Positions 43,264 through 51,928 of a stretch of DNA of 64,000 nt are shown piece after piece. The position numbers were made by a program, and so were the translations under genes. Every line of letters starts with the position of its first letter. The first letter of the stretch is position 1. The notes beneath the pieces were generated by a model. The model was not told where the DNA came from, did no database searches, and saw only the letters and a program-made list of their open reading frames with translations. This DNA is from Hymenobacter lapidarius (lineage in GTDB: Bacteria; Bacteroidota; Bacteroidia; Cytophagales; Hymenobacteraceae). Where the stretch lies: positions 1 through 64,000 of the forward strand of contig NZ_MDZB01000011.1 of assembly GCF_001816145.1 (NCBI RefSeq), given 5' to 3'.

Positions 43264-44706
43264 TCAAAGTTTCACGCACACGTTCTGCGCCTCGGTGAAA
43301 AACCGCAGTGCCTCCAGGCCGCCCTCGCGGCCCATGCCGGAGTTTTTCATGCCGCCGAAGGGCGTGCGCAGGTCGCGGTGTAGCCAGGTATTGACCCACA
43401 CGATGCCGCTGTGCAGAGCCTGCGCCACGCGGTGCGCCCGGGTGAGGTTGGTGGTCCAGATGGTGGCTGACAGGCCGTAGTCGGTGCTGTTGGCCCAGGT
43501 TATGGCTTCGTCCTCGGTGTCGAAAGGCGTGAGGGTGACTACCGGGCCGAATATTTCTTCTTGGTTGGTGCGGCAGTCATGGGGCAAGTTCTCAAACACG
43601 GTGGGTTCCAGGAAATAGCCTTCGGCGCACCGGCCGGGCAGCGTGACGCGGTGGCCGCCGGCCAGCAGCGTGCCGCCTTCTTCGTGCGCCAGTTTGATGT
43701 AGTCCAGCACCTTATTCAGATGTGCCTCGCTCACCAAAGCGCCTTGCTTGGTGTCGGCTTCGAGCGGGTCGCCTACTTTTTGGGCTTTTAGCTGCCGCAG
43801 GAATTCGGCTTTAAACTCCTCGTACACTGGTCGCTCGATGAAGATGCGCGAACCGCACAGGCAAATCTGGCCTTGGTTGGCGAAGCTGCTGCGGATGCTA
43901 GTGGCGGCGGCGGCGGCCAGGTCGCAGTCGGCAAAGACAAGGTTGGGGTTTTTGCCGCCCAGTTCCAGGCTGAGCTTTTTGAACAGGGGTGCGGCGGTGC
44001 GGGCCAGCTGCCGGCCGGTGGCCGTGCCGCCCGTGAAGCTGATGGCCTTGATGCCGGGGTGTTCCACAATGGCCTGCCCGCAGCCCGGCCCGGTGCCGTG
44101 CACAATGTTGAGCACGCCCGCAGGCAGCCCGGCTTCCTGGCACAGCTCGCTCAGCAGAAACGCAGTGGCGGGCGTGATTTCCGACGGTTTGGCCACTACG
44201 CAGCAACCCACGGCCAGGGCCGGCGCAATTTTCCAGGTGAAGAGGTAGAGCGGCAGGTTCCAGGGCGAAATGCAGCCCACTACGCCGATGGGGTGGCGAA
44301 CGGTGTAGTTCAGGGCTACGCCTTCCTGCACGTGCGCTTCGGTGGCAAAATGCTCGGCGGCCGTGCCGAAGAAGTGAAAATTGGAAGCGGCGCGCGGGAT
44401 GTCCATCACGCGCGCCAGGCTCAGGGGCTTGCCGTTGTCGCGGCTCTCGGCCTGGGCTAAGCGCTCCAGATTGGCGTCGATGAGGGCAGCTATTTTGACC
44501 AGGATGCGGCCCCGCTCCTCGGCCGAGCGGGCGCGCCAAGCGGGCAGGGCGGCTTCGGCGGCGCGCACAGCGGCGGCCACATCAGCGGGGCCGGAGTCGG
44601 GCAGCTGGCCGTAGACCTGGCCGGTGGCGGGCTCGATGTTGTCGAGGTAGCGGCCCGACAAAGGCGCCACGAGCTGGCCGTTGATGTAGTTCTGGAGCTG
44701 AAGCAT
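43264..44706 (-). CDS. Aldehyde dehydrogenase, probably 2-aminomuconate 6-semialdehyde dehydrogenase
   Basis: 480 aa from ATG 44706. 'GVVGCISPWNLPLYLFTWKIAPALAVGC', general base Glu in 'KLSLELGGKNPNLVFADC', nucleophile Cys in 'FANQGQICLCGSRIFIE' and the C-terminal 'GIVWVNTWLHRDLRTPFGGMKNSGMGREGG'. The 'NTWLHRDLRTPFGGMK' segment matches the ALDH8/AMSDH/2-hydroxymuconic semialdehyde branch. With HAAO, ACMSD, KynU and KMO downstream, I infer the step 2-aminomuconate semialdehyde to 2-aminomuconate. Lies about 11 kb from the other pathway genes. Confidence 0.85.
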   Translation of the reverse strand: MLQLQNYINGQLVAPLSGRYLDNIEPATGQVYGQLPDSGPADVAAAVRAAEAALPAWRARSAEERGRILVKIAALIDANLERLAQAESRDNGKPLSLARVMDIPRAASNFHFFGTAAEHFATEAHVQEGVALNYTVRHPIGVVGCISPWNLPLYLFTWKIAPALAVGCCVVAKPSEITPATAFLLSELCQEAGLPAGVLNIVHGTGPGCGQAIVEHPGIKAISFTGGTATGRQLARTAAPLFKKLSLELGGKNPNLVFADCDLAAAAATSIRSSFANQGQICLCGSRIFIERPVYEEFKAEFLRQLKAQKVGDPLEADTKQGALVSEAHLNKVLDYIKLAHEEGGTLLAGGHRVTLPGRCAEGYFLEPTVFENLPHDCRTNQEEIFGPVVTLTPFDTEDEAITWANSTDYGLSATIWTTNLTRAHRVAQALHSGIVWVNTWLHRDLRTPFGGMKNSGMGREGGLEALRFFTEAQNVCVKL

Positions 44707-44724
44707 GGCGGGCGGGGGTAATGA

Positions 44725-44732
44725 CAAAACTA
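44725..44732 (-). promoter_or_regulatory. -7 box (TAGTTTTG) of the aldehyde dehydrogenase
   Basis: Exact TAnnTTTG match on the minus strand, 18 nt before ATG 44706. Confidence 0.5.
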
Positions 44733-44758
44733 CTACTCCCGTTGCCGCGGCTACTCCC

Positions 44759-45709
44759 TTACCGGCCCGGCACGGGGATAGCGGGAATATTGGTATCTGA
44801 AATCAGATAAAGTGGCCGTTGGCGCACATTCGCCGATAGCCGGGCCATGTACTCGCCGATGATGCCCACCGAAATAAGCTGCACCCCGCCCAAAAACAAT
44901 ATGCTTACCATCAGCGACGGCCAACCGGGCTGGTAGTCGTGGGTCACAAAGCGCGAATACAGCGTGTAGATGCCCACCAAAAAAGCAACGCCTGACACCA
45001 CGAAGCCGCCGATGGTAGCGGCTTTGAGCGGCACATCTGAAAAAGCCGTGATACCGTCCAGCGCTAGGCGTATCATTTTGCGGTAGGTGTAGCCGGTTTC
45101 GCCGCCGGCCCGTTCCGCCCGGTCGTACTCGATGAACGTTTGGCGGTAGCCAATCCACGAAATCTGGCCCCTGATGAACTTGTTCTGCTCGGGCATAAGC
45201 CGCAGCCCTTCGACTACTTTGCGCGAAATAATGCGAAAATCGCCGGTGTCCACGGGAATGGAGATGTGGGTGATGCTGGCCAGCACGCGGTAAAACAGGC
45301 GGGCAGTAATTTTTTTAGCCACGCTGTCGCCTTTGCGGGAGCGCCGTTTGGCGTACACCACTTCGTATCCTTCGCGCATTTTCAGGTATAGCTGCGGGAT
45401 GAGTTCGGGCGGGTCCTGCAGGTCGGCGTCAATGATAACGACGGCCTCACCCGCAGCCCGGTCCAGACCCGCCGTCACGGCAATTTGGTGGCCGAAGTTC
45501 CGGCTGAAGTCAATGTAGCGCACTCGCTCGTCGCGGGCAGCCAGGGTCAGTAGCAAGGGCAGCGACTGGTCGCGCGAGCCGTCGTTAACGAAAACTAACT
45601 CGAAGCCACCGGGCAGGGCCATGGGCTCCAGCACGGCCAGCAGGCGCTGGTAGAGCTCGCCGATGTTGGACTCCTCGTTGTAAATGGGGATAATAACGGA
45701 TAACTCCAC
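44759..45709 (-). CDS. Family 2 glycosyltransferase with two C-terminal membrane segments (GtrB/DPM type)
   Basis: 316 aa from GTG 45709, which begins the family as 'ELSVIIPIYNEESNIGELYQRLL'. GT-A fold with 'ELVFVNDGSRDQSLPLLL', 'DADLQDPPELIPQLY' (DxD metal site) and 'PVDTGDFRIISRKVVEGLRLM', then two membrane segments ('ATIGGFVVSGVAFLVGIYTLY', 'LMVSILFLGGVQLISVGIIGEYMARL'). It should charge undecaprenyl phosphate with a sugar from a nucleotide donor at the inner membrane, making the lipid-linked donor used by the GT-C proteins nearby. Confidence 0.9.
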   Translation of the reverse strand: MELSVIIPIYNEESNIGELYQRLLAVLEPMALPGGFELVFVNDGSRDQSLPLLLTLAARDERVRYIDFSRNFGHQIAVTAGLDRAAGEAVVIIDADLQDPPELIPQLYLKMREGYEVVYAKRRSRKGDSVAKKITARLFYRVLASITHISIPVDTGDFRIISRKVVEGLRLMPEQNKFIRGQISWIGYRQTFIEYDRAERAGGETGYTYRKMIRLALDGITAFSDVPLKAATIGGFVVSGVAFLVGIYTLYSRFVTHDYQPGWPSLMVSILFLGGVQLISVGIIGEYMARLSANVRQRPLYLISDTNIPAIPVPGR

Positions 45710-45743
45710 GCGAACTAGTAGGGTCGAGCCTGTGGGCAGGGCA

Positions 45744-46502
45744 TCAGGCGGGCTTCTGAGCCAACGCGAATACACTTACTCCCAAAGGCAGGTTGAAGTA
45801 ACGCAACAAGCGGTTTTCGGCTTTCACCCACAGCAACAGCAGGCTGTTGGCGGGCCCGGCAAAATGATGCAGGTCGCCGGTAGCACCGGCCTTGGGCTCG
45901 GGTGAAGCCGGCCCGGTCAGGAGCCGACGCCCCAGCCGCAAGGCGGCGGTGGGGAAATACATGGCCGCATTCCAGAACGAGCTGCGCTGGGCGCGCAAGC
46001 CGGCCCGGGTGAGGGCCGCAACCAGTCCGTGGCGGGAATAGCGGCGGAAATGGTGGTTCACCACGTCGTGTTCGCTCCAGAGATAGGCGTGGGCGGGCAC
46101 AAAAACCAGTAACTGGCCACCCGGCTTAAGCACCCTCGCCCACTCGCGCAAGGCCTTGCCTTCGTCGCCAATATGCTCGAGCACGTCGGAGGCAATAACC
46201 AGGTCGAACCGGGCATCGGCAAACTCTAGAGCGGCGCCGTCCATCACCGAAACATGGGGCACGCCGCGGGCCTGAGCCAGCTCAATGGCAGGCTCGCTCA
46301 CGTCGATGCCCGTGATATCGGTGTAGCCCGCGGTCCGTAAGCGCTGCATCAGGGGGCCGCCGGAACAGCCAATTTCCAGAATAGCGGCGGAAGCGGACAG
46401 GTTCAGGCTTTTGACTAGGTCGTACACTGCGTCGCGGCGGCTGGCAAACCACCAGTGCTGCTCTTCCAGCTGGTGGTATTTAGCTTCATAAGTTAAATCC
46501 AT
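45744..46502 (-). CDS. Class I SAM-dependent methyltransferase
   Basis: 252 aa from ATG 46502. 'EQHWWFASRRDAVYDLV' is followed by SAM motif I 'AAILEIGCSGGPLMQRL', 'DITGIDVSEPAIELAQ' and 'FDLVIASDVLEHIGDEGKALREWARVLKPGGQLLVFVPA', typical of Methyltransf_11/23 enzymes found in polysaccharide clusters. The C-terminus (about 185-252) has hydrophobic segments that may associate with the membrane. It may methylate a sugar or a lipid intermediate; the substrate is unknown. Starts the pair with the GT2 gene. Confidence 0.87.
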   Translation of the reverse strand: MDLTYEAKYHQLEEQHWWFASRRDAVYDLVKSLNLSASAAILEIGCSGGPLMQRLRTAGYTDITGIDVSEPAIELAQARGVPHVSVMDGAALEFADARFDLVIASDVLEHIGDEGKALREWARVLKPGGQLLVFVPAHAYLWSEHDVVNHHFRRYSRHGLVAALTRAGLRAQRSSFWNAAMYFPTAALRLGRRLLTGPASPEPKAGATGDLHHFAGPANSLLLLWVKAENRLLRYFNLPLGVSVFALAQKPA

Positions 46503-46508
46503 GCCGAA

Positions 46509-46516
46509 CAAAAGTA
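46509..46516 (-). promoter_or_regulatory. -7 box (TACTTTTG) of the methyltransferase
   Basis: Exact TAnnTTTG match on the minus strand, ending 6 nt before ATG 46502; predicts a leaderless or nearly leaderless mRNA. Confidence 0.5.
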
Positions 46517-46614
46517 CACAATTTGGATTACCACCTGCTTTCTCAATCCTACGTGTAAGTGCGAAGAAACCAACAACTTCAGCCCGGCAATGTATTCTTT
46601 AGAAACGCTGACTG

Positions 46615-48921
46615 TCAGGGAGCCAAGGGATAGGTGTTCTTGATAAGCCGGCGCTGCTGGCCTTCTCCCACGTAGTAATACACGTCGGTGTTGATGGGGC
46701 GAATCAGCAGGTCGTCGGCCAGCAGGTCGCGGTTTTCATAGAGCACTTCGAGGCGCGTCACGCCGGGCAGCAGCCGGAAGGGCACCACCACGCGCACCCA
46801 GGTGCCCATTACCTCAGTGGTTTTGCGACCATCCACCACCGACTCGCCCACCGGGCCGTTGGCGTCGTAGAGCTTGACGCGCATGTTGCCGTAGCCGTAG
46901 TCAGACCTGCCATTTATCCAGACCGAGGCTTCGTAGCGGCCGGTATCGGCCGGCGCGGGCACGGGGCCGTCGTAGAGCGTGGAGAAACCGTCTTTGGCCT
47001 GATACCAGGCGCCGGCCCCCAGGCGCCCGCGGCGGTCGGCTGCTTTATCGAAGGACTCGACCAGCACGCCGGCGGGAGTGGTGGCCCGGAGCCCACCCGC
47101 GCGCACTGGCAACGTGGGCAGTAGCGCTTCCGCTTTGGCCCGCTCCTGCGGCAGGGCCGTGGCGGCCAGGGCGGCGATGGGCAGCTCGTAGAGCGCGGCT
47201 TCGGGGGCCTGCACGATTAGCCTGGCCAGGCCCACGAGGCGCTGCTCGGCCTCAGTGAGGTAGTCGGGCGTGACGAGCAGCAGCAGGGGCTTGTTGTTGG
47301 GGAAATGAGGCAGCAGTTCCTTGGATACCATGGCGCTGCTCAGCAGCTGAATGTGCTGCATGGCCTGGCCCACCGAGGCGCGCGACACGTAGGTAGCCAG
47401 CAGCGGCAAGCCGCTGACAGCCGACGCCTTATCGGCCTGATAAATGGAGTTGCTGCTGCCGCTGAGGTCGAATTTGTCGGTGCCCATGTTGTAGTACGGC
47501 AGCGGCATAATGGCCTGAAATTCGGACACGCTGCGGTTGGCCCACGTGAGCCGGGCCAGCACGCTGGTGCTGGGGTCGAGAAAGTCGTGGGCACCGGTGC
47601 CCACCATCACCTGGTCGGCTTTGGTGGAGACCTGCAGCCAGGCTTCAGTGGCCCAAAGCAGCAGCAAGGGCACGCCCAGCCAGGCCAGCTGGGGCCGGCG
47701 GCGGCGGCGCAGGTAGCGCCACATCCGGTACAGGGCATAGGCCGCGTAGGTGGTGGCTACGTAATAAAAAGGCCAGGCAAAGCGCCCCAGCGAGCGGAAC
47801 TGCTTCACCGGCCCGGAGTGGTCCGTGACCCACGAAAACCAATCCCACTTGAAGGGAATGCCGAAAGCCAGCACCAGCAGGAGCGTGGCCGCCCACAGCC
47901 CGGTGCGCAAGTGCAGCGGCAGGGCCGGCCGCCACAGCCGCTGCCACTGGCGCCGCCGCACCACCGCCACCACGCCCAGCACCACCGACACCAGCAGCGT
48001 GGCCGTGGCCACGAGCCCGATGTAGGAAAAGCCTTCGTCGTTGTAGTCGTCACTGGGCCAGGTGGCGCGCCACCAGTCGTGCAGCGGCCCCAGCACGGGC
48101 GTAAACACGGTGCGCAGCGTGGACAGGTACACGGTGAGGCCGTAGGGGTTCGGGGGCCGGTCGGTGACGTGGTCGGTGGCCCAGATGTAGCCCCGGAACA
48201 GCAGCAGCGGCAGCAGCGCTGCCAGCAGCATGCGCCCCAACCAAGGCCGCATCCGCGGTTGCTGCCAAGCCAGCACCAGCACGTGCCCAAGCAGAAAAAA
48301 GCAGCCGCAGGCCAGAAAATAGAGCATCACGGCGCCCGTCAGGATGCTGCACAGGCCAAACAGCACGTACCAGCGCCACGCGCGCGGCGCCTCCTGCATG
48401 CGGATGATGCAGTACCAGAGCAGCGGCACGAAGCAGGCGTAGCTCAGCGACACGTGGCCGTCGAGCCGGAGCACCTGCGGGGCCATGAACCCGATGAGCA
48501 GGGCCAGCACCCCGGCGTAGAGCACCGGCAGCCGGGTGCGGCGCAGAATGGCGTACATCACCACCGGCGTGACCACCAGCGAGGACAGGGCCAGCACATT
48601 GGTAATGCCCACGGTGTAGCGCCCCACGGGCAGCCCCAACCGCTCCAGAAACGCCATGACCGCGGCGATGAGCGGCTGCATGTTGGGGTAGTTGAAATGC
48701 TCCCCAAACGGGTAGTTCATGCCCGTAAAGCGGTTGCCGGAGTCGTGCAGGGTGTAAAACGCCGTGGCGTAGTAGCTCTGCAGCGCATCGCCGCCCGCCT
48801 TAAAGAAATAGTCGTTGGGGTTGGCCAGCACGGGGCCGAACAGCACGACGAGCAGGATGGCCGCAGCCAGGGCCACGCCGCCCATGCCCCACCAGTGGGC
48901 GTTGCGGGAAGTCGAATTCAT
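46615..48921 (-). CDS. Large polytopic membrane protein (GT-C/YfhO-like) with C-terminal beta-sandwich domain
   Basis: 768 aa from ATG 48921. About ten to twelve membrane segments in residues 12-440, with an early periplasmic loop holding 'NPNDYFFKAGGDALQSYY' and 'MNYPFGEHFNYPNMQPL', the position where GT-C enzymes keep acidic catalytic residues. The soluble C-terminal part (about 590-745) ends in a jelly-roll-like domain: 'GRYEASVWINGRSDYG', 'MGTWVRVVVPFRL', 'RLEVLYENRDLLADDLLI'. I infer a lipid-linked sugar or lipid-linked oligosaccharide glycosyltransferase. The acceptor is unknown. Confidence 0.75.
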   Translation of the reverse strand: MNSTSRNAHWWGMGGVALAAAILLVVLFGPVLANPNDYFFKAGGDALQSYYATAFYTLHDSGNRFTGMNYPFGEHFNYPNMQPLIAAVMAFLERLGLPVGRYTVGITNVLALSSLVVTPVVMYAILRRTRLPVLYAGVLALLIGFMAPQVLRLDGHVSLSYACFVPLLWYCIIRMQEAPRAWRWYVLFGLCSILTGAVMLYFLACGCFFLLGHVLVLAWQQPRMRPWLGRMLLAALLPLLLFRGYIWATDHVTDRPPNPYGLTVYLSTLRTVFTPVLGPLHDWWRATWPSDDYNDEGFSYIGLVATATLLVSVVLGVVAVVRRRQWQRLWRPALPLHLRTGLWAATLLLVLAFGIPFKWDWFSWVTDHSGPVKQFRSLGRFAWPFYYVATTYAAYALYRMWRYLRRRRRPQLAWLGVPLLLLWATEAWLQVSTKADQVMVGTGAHDFLDPSTSVLARLTWANRSVSEFQAIMPLPYYNMGTDKFDLSGSSNSIYQADKASAVSGLPLLATYVSRASVGQAMQHIQLLSSAMVSKELLPHFPNNKPLLLLVTPDYLTEAEQRLVGLARLIVQAPEAALYELPIAALAATALPQERAKAEALLPTLPVRAGGLRATTPAGVLVESFDKAADRRGRLGAGAWYQAKDGFSTLYDGPVPAPADTGRYEASVWINGRSDYGYGNMRVKLYDANGPVGESVVDGRKTTEVMGTWVRVVVPFRLLPGVTRLEVLYENRDLLADDLLIRPINTDVYYYVGEGQQRRLIKNTYPLAP

Positions 48922-49110
48922 GCAGGCAGGCAACGGGTGAACCACCCGGGGAAAATCAAATTGGTCATAAACACGCACCGCAGCTCAGCGTCTGTTTTTA
49001 CAGCTTTCAAAACTACGGCTCAATTCAGGAGTGCGCGTCGCCACGCCGGGCGGTGCTCCATTCGGTGTACTGCCCGGCGTGGTGCCTGTTCATCAACCCG
49101 ACGAATCAAC

Positions 49111-49118
49111 TAGTTTTG
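49111..49118 (+). promoter_or_regulatory. -7 box (TAGTTTTG) of the lipoprotein pair
   Basis: Exact TAnnTTTG match, 35 nt upstream of ATG 49154. Confidence 0.5.
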
Positions 49119-49153
49119 TCCTTATCTATTCGCGATTCTCACCTACTTACCTA

Positions 49154-49705
49154 ATGGGGAAACATCTTCTCAGCTCCTGTGGCCTGCTGGCCGGAACCTG
49201 CCTGCTTCTGGCCTCCTGCGCCGGCAACGACGACAACGTGAAAGGCAACCTGGTGACCCGCAACGACTTTGAGGCCGTGCTGGGCTGGGGCGGCAATGCC
49301 GACGTGAGCGTGACCAGCGAGAAGGCGCACTCCGGCAAGTACTCGGTGAAGGTGGGCCCCCAGAACGAGTACGGCTACACGTACGTGAACACGCTGGGCA
49401 ATATGAGCACGGCCAAAACCAAAGCCATCACCCTTTCGGCGTGGGTGTGGATGCCCAACAACCAACAGGCTGCCACCCTGGCGCTGTCCGTGACCCGCTC
49501 GCCGGAGCAGGGCGCCTCCCTGTTTTATGGGGGCATCGACCTGAACAAGGCCGTGACCAAGTACAACACCTGGCAGAAAGTATCGCAGACGTTTACCATG
49601 CCCGATTCGGTGCAGTCCACGAACCAGCTGAAGTGCTACCTGTGGCGCACGGCGACCAACGAAAACGTGTATGCCGACGACATTACCATCAGTGTCAACG
49701 ATTAG
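49154..49705 (+). CDS. Lipoprotein with carbohydrate-binding-like beta-sandwich, copy A
   Basis: 183 aa from ATG 49154. Lipoprotein signal 'LLSSCGLLAGTCLLLASC' with lipobox Cys about residue 22, a short acidic tether ('AGNDDNVKG') and one domain: 'RNDFEAVLGWGG', 'KAHSGKYSVKVGPQNEYGYT', 'ITLSAWVWMPNNQQAATLAL', 'TWQKVSQTFTMP', 'LKCYLWRTATNENVYADDI'. This is the jelly-roll layout of CBM4/9-like modules. Probably binds a sugar chain outside the cytoplasm (inference). The next gene is a paralogue that overlaps its last codons. Confidence 0.75.
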   Translation: MGKHLLSSCGLLAGTCLLLASCAGNDDNVKGNLVTRNDFEAVLGWGGNADVSVTSEKAHSGKYSVKVGPQNEYGYTYVNTLGNMSTAKTKAITLSAWVWMPNNQQAATLALSVTRSPEQGASLFYGGIDLNKAVTKYNTWQKVSQTFTMPDSVQSTNQLKCYLWRTATNENVYADDITISVND

Positions 49706-50240
49706 GGTCCGGCGGCTGGCGGTGGTGGCCGGGACCGCGCTGCTGGCCGCCTGCTCCTCGGGCGAGGCCGGCCGCTGGGTGGGTGACTATGTGACCGCGA
49801 ACGACTTCGAAGCCCTGCGCGGCTGGGGCGTCGATGTCAATTCGCTCACCCGCGACCATGCGCACTCCGGGCAATACGCCACCTTCGTGAACGCCGAGCG
49901 CGAGTACGGCCTCACCTTCGACCTGCCCCTGAACCAGGCCAGCGTGCACCCCCTCAAGGGTGTGGCCGTGGAGGCCTGGGTGTACCTGCCCACTCCGCAG
50001 GCCGCCGCCTCGCTGGAGGTGCAGGTGCAGCTGCCCGGCACCGAAAACCGCCAGGCCTTTGCCGGCAGCATCAAGCTGGCCAACCAAGTGAAAGAAGGCG
50101 CGAAGTGGACCCGCGTGCGGCAGGAGTTTGCCTTCCCGGCCGGCCTGCCCGGCGAAGCGCACCTGCGCATTTTTCTGTGGCGCAACGCCAGCAGCCAGCC
50201 CGTGTACCTCGACGATTTGAAGGTGAAAGCCCTGGAATAA
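49692..50240 (+). CDS. Lipoprotein with carbohydrate-binding-like beta-sandwich, copy B
   Basis: 182 aa from GTG 49692, chosen because it puts a normal lipoprotein signal at the N-terminus ('STIRVRRLAVVAGTALLAAC', lipobox LAAC); an ATG at 49671 is possible. It overlaps copy A by 14 nt. Same domain plan as copy A: 'ANDFEALRGWGV', 'HAHSGQYATFVNAEREYGLT', 'VAVEAWVYLPTPQAAASLEV', 'KWTRVRQEFAFP', 'HLRIFLWRNASSQPVYLDDL'. A tandem duplication followed by divergence; likely co-translated with copy A. Confidence 0.75.
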   Translation: MSTIRVRRLAVVAGTALLAACSSGEAGRWVGDYVTANDFEALRGWGVDVNSLTRDHAHSGQYATFVNAEREYGLTFDLPLNQASVHPLKGVAVEAWVYLPTPQAAASLEVQVQLPGTENRQAFAGSIKLANQVKEGAKWTRVRQEFAFPAGLPGEAHLRIFLWRNASSQPVYLDDLKVKALE

Positions 50241-50282
50241 ATGGCTGCGCAGAAGCCGCTGGAACTTGAAATCGAACACACA

Positions 50283-50381
50283 CGAACGTCATGCTGAGCT
50301 CGCCGAAGCATCTCTACCGCAGTAGTAAAATTGATTAGTTACGCGGTAGAGATGCTTCGGCTGCGCTCAGCATGACGTTCG
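50283..50381. repeat. Palindromic repeat, GTCATGCTGAGC family, copy 6
   Basis: CGAACGTCATGCTGAGC + TCGCCGAAGCATCTCTACCGC on the left; GCGGTAGAGATGCTTCGGC + TGCGCTCAGCATGACGTTCG on the right. The loop (AGTAGTAAAATTGATTAGTTAC) is nearly identical to that of copy 2. Between copy B lipoprotein and the next membrane protein. Confidence 0.88.
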
Positions 50382-50431
50382 ATTTGATTCATGCCGTTCG
50401 ACTTCTTACTCCCCTTCCAACTTCCCCCGCA

Positions 50432-51802
50432 ATGCGCTTCCTTCCGACTTTGGCTCCGACCGGCTGGTTCCAGCGTGCCTGGCTGTGGCAGGCGGGCATC
50501 TACCTGAGCTTTTGGGTGGAGCTGCGGCTGTTCACGGACCTGCGGCTGCACTACGGCCCGCTGTGGAACCCGGTGCTGTTTTATGCCTCGTCGCTGCTGC
50601 TGTGCGTGTTTGCCGGGCTGTACTGGCTCGACCGGCTCGTGGCCCCGGCCGCCCCGCTGCAAGCCAACCGACGCTTCCCGCTGGTGTGGATAGGGCTGGT
50701 GCTGGGTGCCGTGCAGGTGCTGTATGCGCAGGCGCCGGTGATTGCCGGCCACGCCATCGACGTGCGCTCGTCGGACATTATTCCGATTCTGCAGGCCTAC
50801 GTGGCGCGGTTTCGCAGCGGCGAGGTGGTGTACCGCTACCTTACCACCCTGCCCTACCCGTTGTTTCCCAACCACTTGCCCATGCAATGGCTGCCCTACG
50901 TACCTGCCGATGAGCTGGGCATTGACTACCGGTGGTGGGCCATGGGCATTCTGCTGCTGCTGGGGTTTGGGGCGTATCAGTTCACGCTGGCCCGGCAGCC
51001 GCTGTCGTGGCTGGGCTTCCTGCTGAAGGTGGCCCTGCCTTCTTACGTGCTCTATCGCCTCATCACGTACGACGGCGAGCTGTACGCCCACCCCGTGGAG
51101 CCCACCATCATTGCCTACTACTGCGTGCTGGCCGCCAGCGTGTTGAGCCGCTCGGCGCTGCTACAGGCAGTTGCGCTGGTGCTGTGCCTGCTGTCGCGCT
51201 ACTCGGTGGTGTTTTGGGTGCCGTTTTACCTGTGGGTGTTGTGGCGCGAGGCCGGCCGGCGCCACGCCATCACGGTGGCGGCGCTGGTGCTGGCGGGCGT
51301 GGTGGGCATCTACGTGGTGCCGTTCCTGAGCAAGGACTGTACGATTTTCACCCACGCCCTGAGCGAGTACCGCATTGCCACGCTGGGCGAGTGGAGCCGC
51401 ACCGACGGCCTCGACGGCTACCCGCCCCAACTTTTTGCGGGCGTGGGGCTGGCCTCCTGGTTCTACACCTACGGCCCCGCCGACATCGCCGCCCGCATTG
51501 GCCTGCTCCAGAAGGCGCACGTGCTGCTCTCGGTGGGGGCCGTGCTGCTGGCCGCGGGCCTCTACCACCGCCTGCGCCTGCGCTTCGACTACCGCCTATT
51601 CGCGCTCATCGCCCTTAAGTTTTACCTGGCCACGTTCTACGCCTTCATCCAGATTCCCTACCCCTACCTTACGTCATTGGGCCTGTTCATCTCGGTATTT
51701 TTGGTGATGATGACGGGGGCAGGGCAGCAGAAAACAGTTGAGCCATCGGCCAAAAAAGACCGTCATGCTGAGCTTGCCGAAGCATCTCTACCGCAGCAGT
51801 AA
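50432..51802 (+). CDS. Polytopic membrane protein, GT-C-like, with repeat-derived C-terminus
   Basis: 456 aa from ATG 50432; an earlier ATG at 50372 lies inside repeat copy 6. About ten membrane segments. The loop 'DVRSSDIIPILQAYVARFRSGEVVYRYLTTLPYPLFPNHLPMQWL' region (about 110-155) resembles the acceptor/donor loop of GT87-like mannosyltransferases, with an Asp at its start. The last 13 residues (RHAELAEASLPQQ) and the stop codon are encoded by repeat copy 7. Function as glycosyltransferase is inferred from topology and neighbours. Confidence 0.7.
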   Translation: MRFLPTLAPTGWFQRAWLWQAGIYLSFWVELRLFTDLRLHYGPLWNPVLFYASSLLLCVFAGLYWLDRLVAPAAPLQANRRFPLVWIGLVLGAVQVLYAQAPVIAGHAIDVRSSDIIPILQAYVARFRSGEVVYRYLTTLPYPLFPNHLPMQWLPYVPADELGIDYRWWAMGILLLLGFGAYQFTLARQPLSWLGFLLKVALPSYVLYRLITYDGELYAHPVEPTIIAYYCVLAASVLSRSALLQAVALVLCLLSRYSVVFWVPFYLWVLWREAGRRHAITVAALVLAGVVGIYVVPFLSKDCTIFTHALSEYRIATLGEWSRTDGLDGYPPQLFAGVGLASWFYTYGPADIAARIGLLQKAHVLLSVGAVLLAAGLYHRLRLRFDYRLFALIALKFYLATFYAFIQIPYPYLTSLGLFISVFLVMMTGAGQQKTVEPSAKKDRHAELAEASLPQQ

Positions 51803-51866
51803 TCCAATCGCAGAATTTAGTGGTGGCACGCGAGATACTTCGGCTGCGCTCAGCATGACGGTCTTA
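51756..51866. repeat. Palindromic repeat, GTCATGCTGAGC family, copy 7 (chimeric)
   Basis: The left inner arm is of the CTCTACCGC subtype; the right inner arm is of the GCACGCGAGAT subtype, so the middle stem cannot close while the outer GACCGTCATGCTGAGC / GCTCAGCATGACGGTC stem is perfect. The left part is translated as the C-terminus of the upstream gene. Confidence 0.88.
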
Positions 51867-51928
51867 TAGCATGACCGTTCCATTAGCTTGACGTTCTTTT
51901 TGGCAGGAATGCTCATTCACAACTCCCC

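Noticed and set aside
47305..49113. 602-codon open frame on the plus strand
   Set aside because: Antisense shadow of the large membrane protein at 46615-48921; His/Gln/Arg-rich translation with no fold pattern.
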